A stretch of 5,586 bases of DNA, taken from Propionibacteriaceae bacterium (GTDB taxonomy: Bacteria > Actinomycetota > Actinomycetes > Propionibacteriales > Propionibacteriaceae). The notes beneath the pieces are model-generated. The model had not been told where the DNA came from and did no database searches. It worked only from the letters and a program-made list of their open reading frames with translations. Of this stretch, positions 4,921 through 5,586 are shown piece after piece. The position numbers and the translations under genes were made by a program. The DNA lies in NCBI GenBank assembly GCA_021323255.1, contig JAJTCL010000258.1, positions 1 to 5,586 of the forward strand. The letters are read 5' to 3'. Position 1 is the stretch's first letter. Every line of letters begins with the position of its first letter.

Positions 4921-5586
4921 GCCGCACACCCCAGACGATCCGCACACTGCGCCATCGCATCCGCCACCGTCGCTCTGACCTCGTCCGTCACCCACCAGCC
5001 CACCGGGATACACAACTGTGCCGCGTCGAAGGCGTCCACTCCCGGCAGCGGCCTGTTGTCGTGCGCCACGATGCGCGCGAAGCCGTCGTGCCTGTCGTTC
5101 CGAGAGTGCGCCACGCCCGCCTCAACGCCGCACGCCTTCATGGCCTGCACCCACTCGTCGCGGCGCTCGACCAACACGGTATAGAGCCACCACGCCGCAC
5201 CAGGGTCGACTGGCGGCAGACCGCACACATCGCCCAAGGCCGATCCGTAATACGCCGCGTTGGCGCGGCACCGCTCCACCCGCGCCTCCGCGCCTGCGAT
5301 GTTCCCCAGGCCAACCGCCGCGGACACATCGTTCATGTGCCACTTGTTCCCAACTTCGCGGATGTTCTGGCCGGCACGGAAGGACTCCTTGGACCGACGA
5401 TTCAACCCATACCAGCGCAGCAGGCGCCCGCGCTCGAGTTGATCCACCGGAGGCAGGAGCGCCCCACCGTCCACCGTCGTCAGGTGTTTGATGGCCTGAA
5501 ACGACCAGCACACGTAATCGCCACCAACGGCGGGAAGCCCCCGCCCGTTCTGAGTGGCAAGGAGTGCGTGCGCGGCATCCTCCACC
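4917..5586 (-). CDS. DegT/DnrJ/EryC1/StrS-family sugar aminotransferase, C-terminal part (5' end outside window)
   Basis: This family consists of PLP-dependent enzymes that transfer an amino group, usually from glutamate, to a keto sugar bound to a nucleotide. They act in the cytoplasm. The window holds the last 222 codons, and the frame is open at the right edge. The first codon is a GTG inside the conserved V-E-D-A-A-H-A motif (residues 1-7), so it is internal and not a start; about 150 N-terminal residues should lie outside. Visible family marks are the Asp of EDAAHA (residue 3, expected to contact the PLP ring nitrogen), SFQAIKHLTT with the Schiff-base Lys at residue 33 (codon 5489..5487), the following DGGA, the block KWHMNDVSAAVGLGNI, and a C-terminal domain with WWLYTVLVERRDEW. 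The active-site lysine is intact. The stop overlaps the start of the glycosyltransferase by 4 nt, which suggests the two enzymes work on one sugar. The exact substrate cannot be read from the sequence. Confidence 0.9.
   Translation of the reverse strand, partial: VEDAAHALLATQNGRGLPAVGGDYVCWSFQAIKHLTTVDGGALLPPVDQLERGRLLRWYGLNRRSKESFRAGQNIREVGNKWHMNDVSAAVGLGNIAGAEARVERCRANAAYYGSALGDVCGLPPVDPGAAWWLYTVLVERRDEWVQAMKACGVEAGVAHSRNDRHDGFARIVAHDNRPLPGVDAFDAAQLCIPVGWWVTDEVRATVADAMAQCADRLGCAA

Noticed and set aside
4921..5013. Upstream ATG at 5013 as the start of the glycosyltransferase
   Set aside because: The added 31 residues are Gly/Cys/Val-rich shadow of the aminotransferase C-terminus. The GTG at 4920 gives the family-like VRLLLVHPG start and a standard 4-nt overlap.
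4540..5184. Plus-strand open frame of 214 codons opposite the sugar genes
   Set aside because: It overlaps two minus-strand genes with clear conserved motifs, and its Gln/His/Arg-rich translation lacks any recognisable domain.

Overview
The window looks like the tail-morphogenesis segment of a tailed bacteriophage, or of a prophage. All seven genes lie on the minus strand and are packed with overlaps or gaps of at most 17 nt, so they read as one operon running from high to low coordinates. The DNA is GC-rich. Starts include ATG, GTG and TTG, and several genes have AGGAG-type ribosome binding sites, which suggests a bacterial host of moderate to high GC. The sequence does not identify that host. 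There is no integrase, lysis, head or replication gene here, so the choice between free phage and prophage cannot be made.

In transcription order, the segment opens with a two-gene sugar cassette. First is the C-terminal two thirds of a DegT/DnrJ/EryC1/StrS-type PLP-dependent sugar aminotransferase (5586..4917). It is coupled through a 4-nt GTGA overlap to a CgeB-like GT-B glycosyltransferase (4920..3967). Then comes a typical tail block: a small tail-tube-like major tail protein (3949..3551), a 90-aa unknown protein (3542..3270), a tail assembly chaperone (3266..2883), a 785-aa tape measure protein (2760..403), and the first 134 residues of a tail hub/baseplate-like protein that runs off the left edge (402..1).

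The clearest mechanistic signal is in the chaperone gene. An in-frame A AAA AAC slippery heptamer sits at 2910..2904, seven codons (counting the stop) before the end of the zero frame. The -1 frame stays open for 46 more codons and ends 3 nt before the tape measure start. This is the lambda G / G-T type of programmed -1 frameshift, and the fusion product would be 167 aa. The tape measure gene has a TTG start whose Shine-Dalgarno lies inside a 10-nt palindrome, so its translation may depend on ribosomes that have shifted frame.

Three other points deserve attention. The sugar-modification cassette sits directly in front of the tail tube gene. The glycosyltransferase seems to lack a block of its N-terminal domain compared with its family. 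The 90-aa protein between tail tube and chaperone has no recognised function. No RNA genes, insertion sequences, CRISPR arrays, integration sites or convincing terminators were seen, and there is no gene-free stretch longer than 17 nt.
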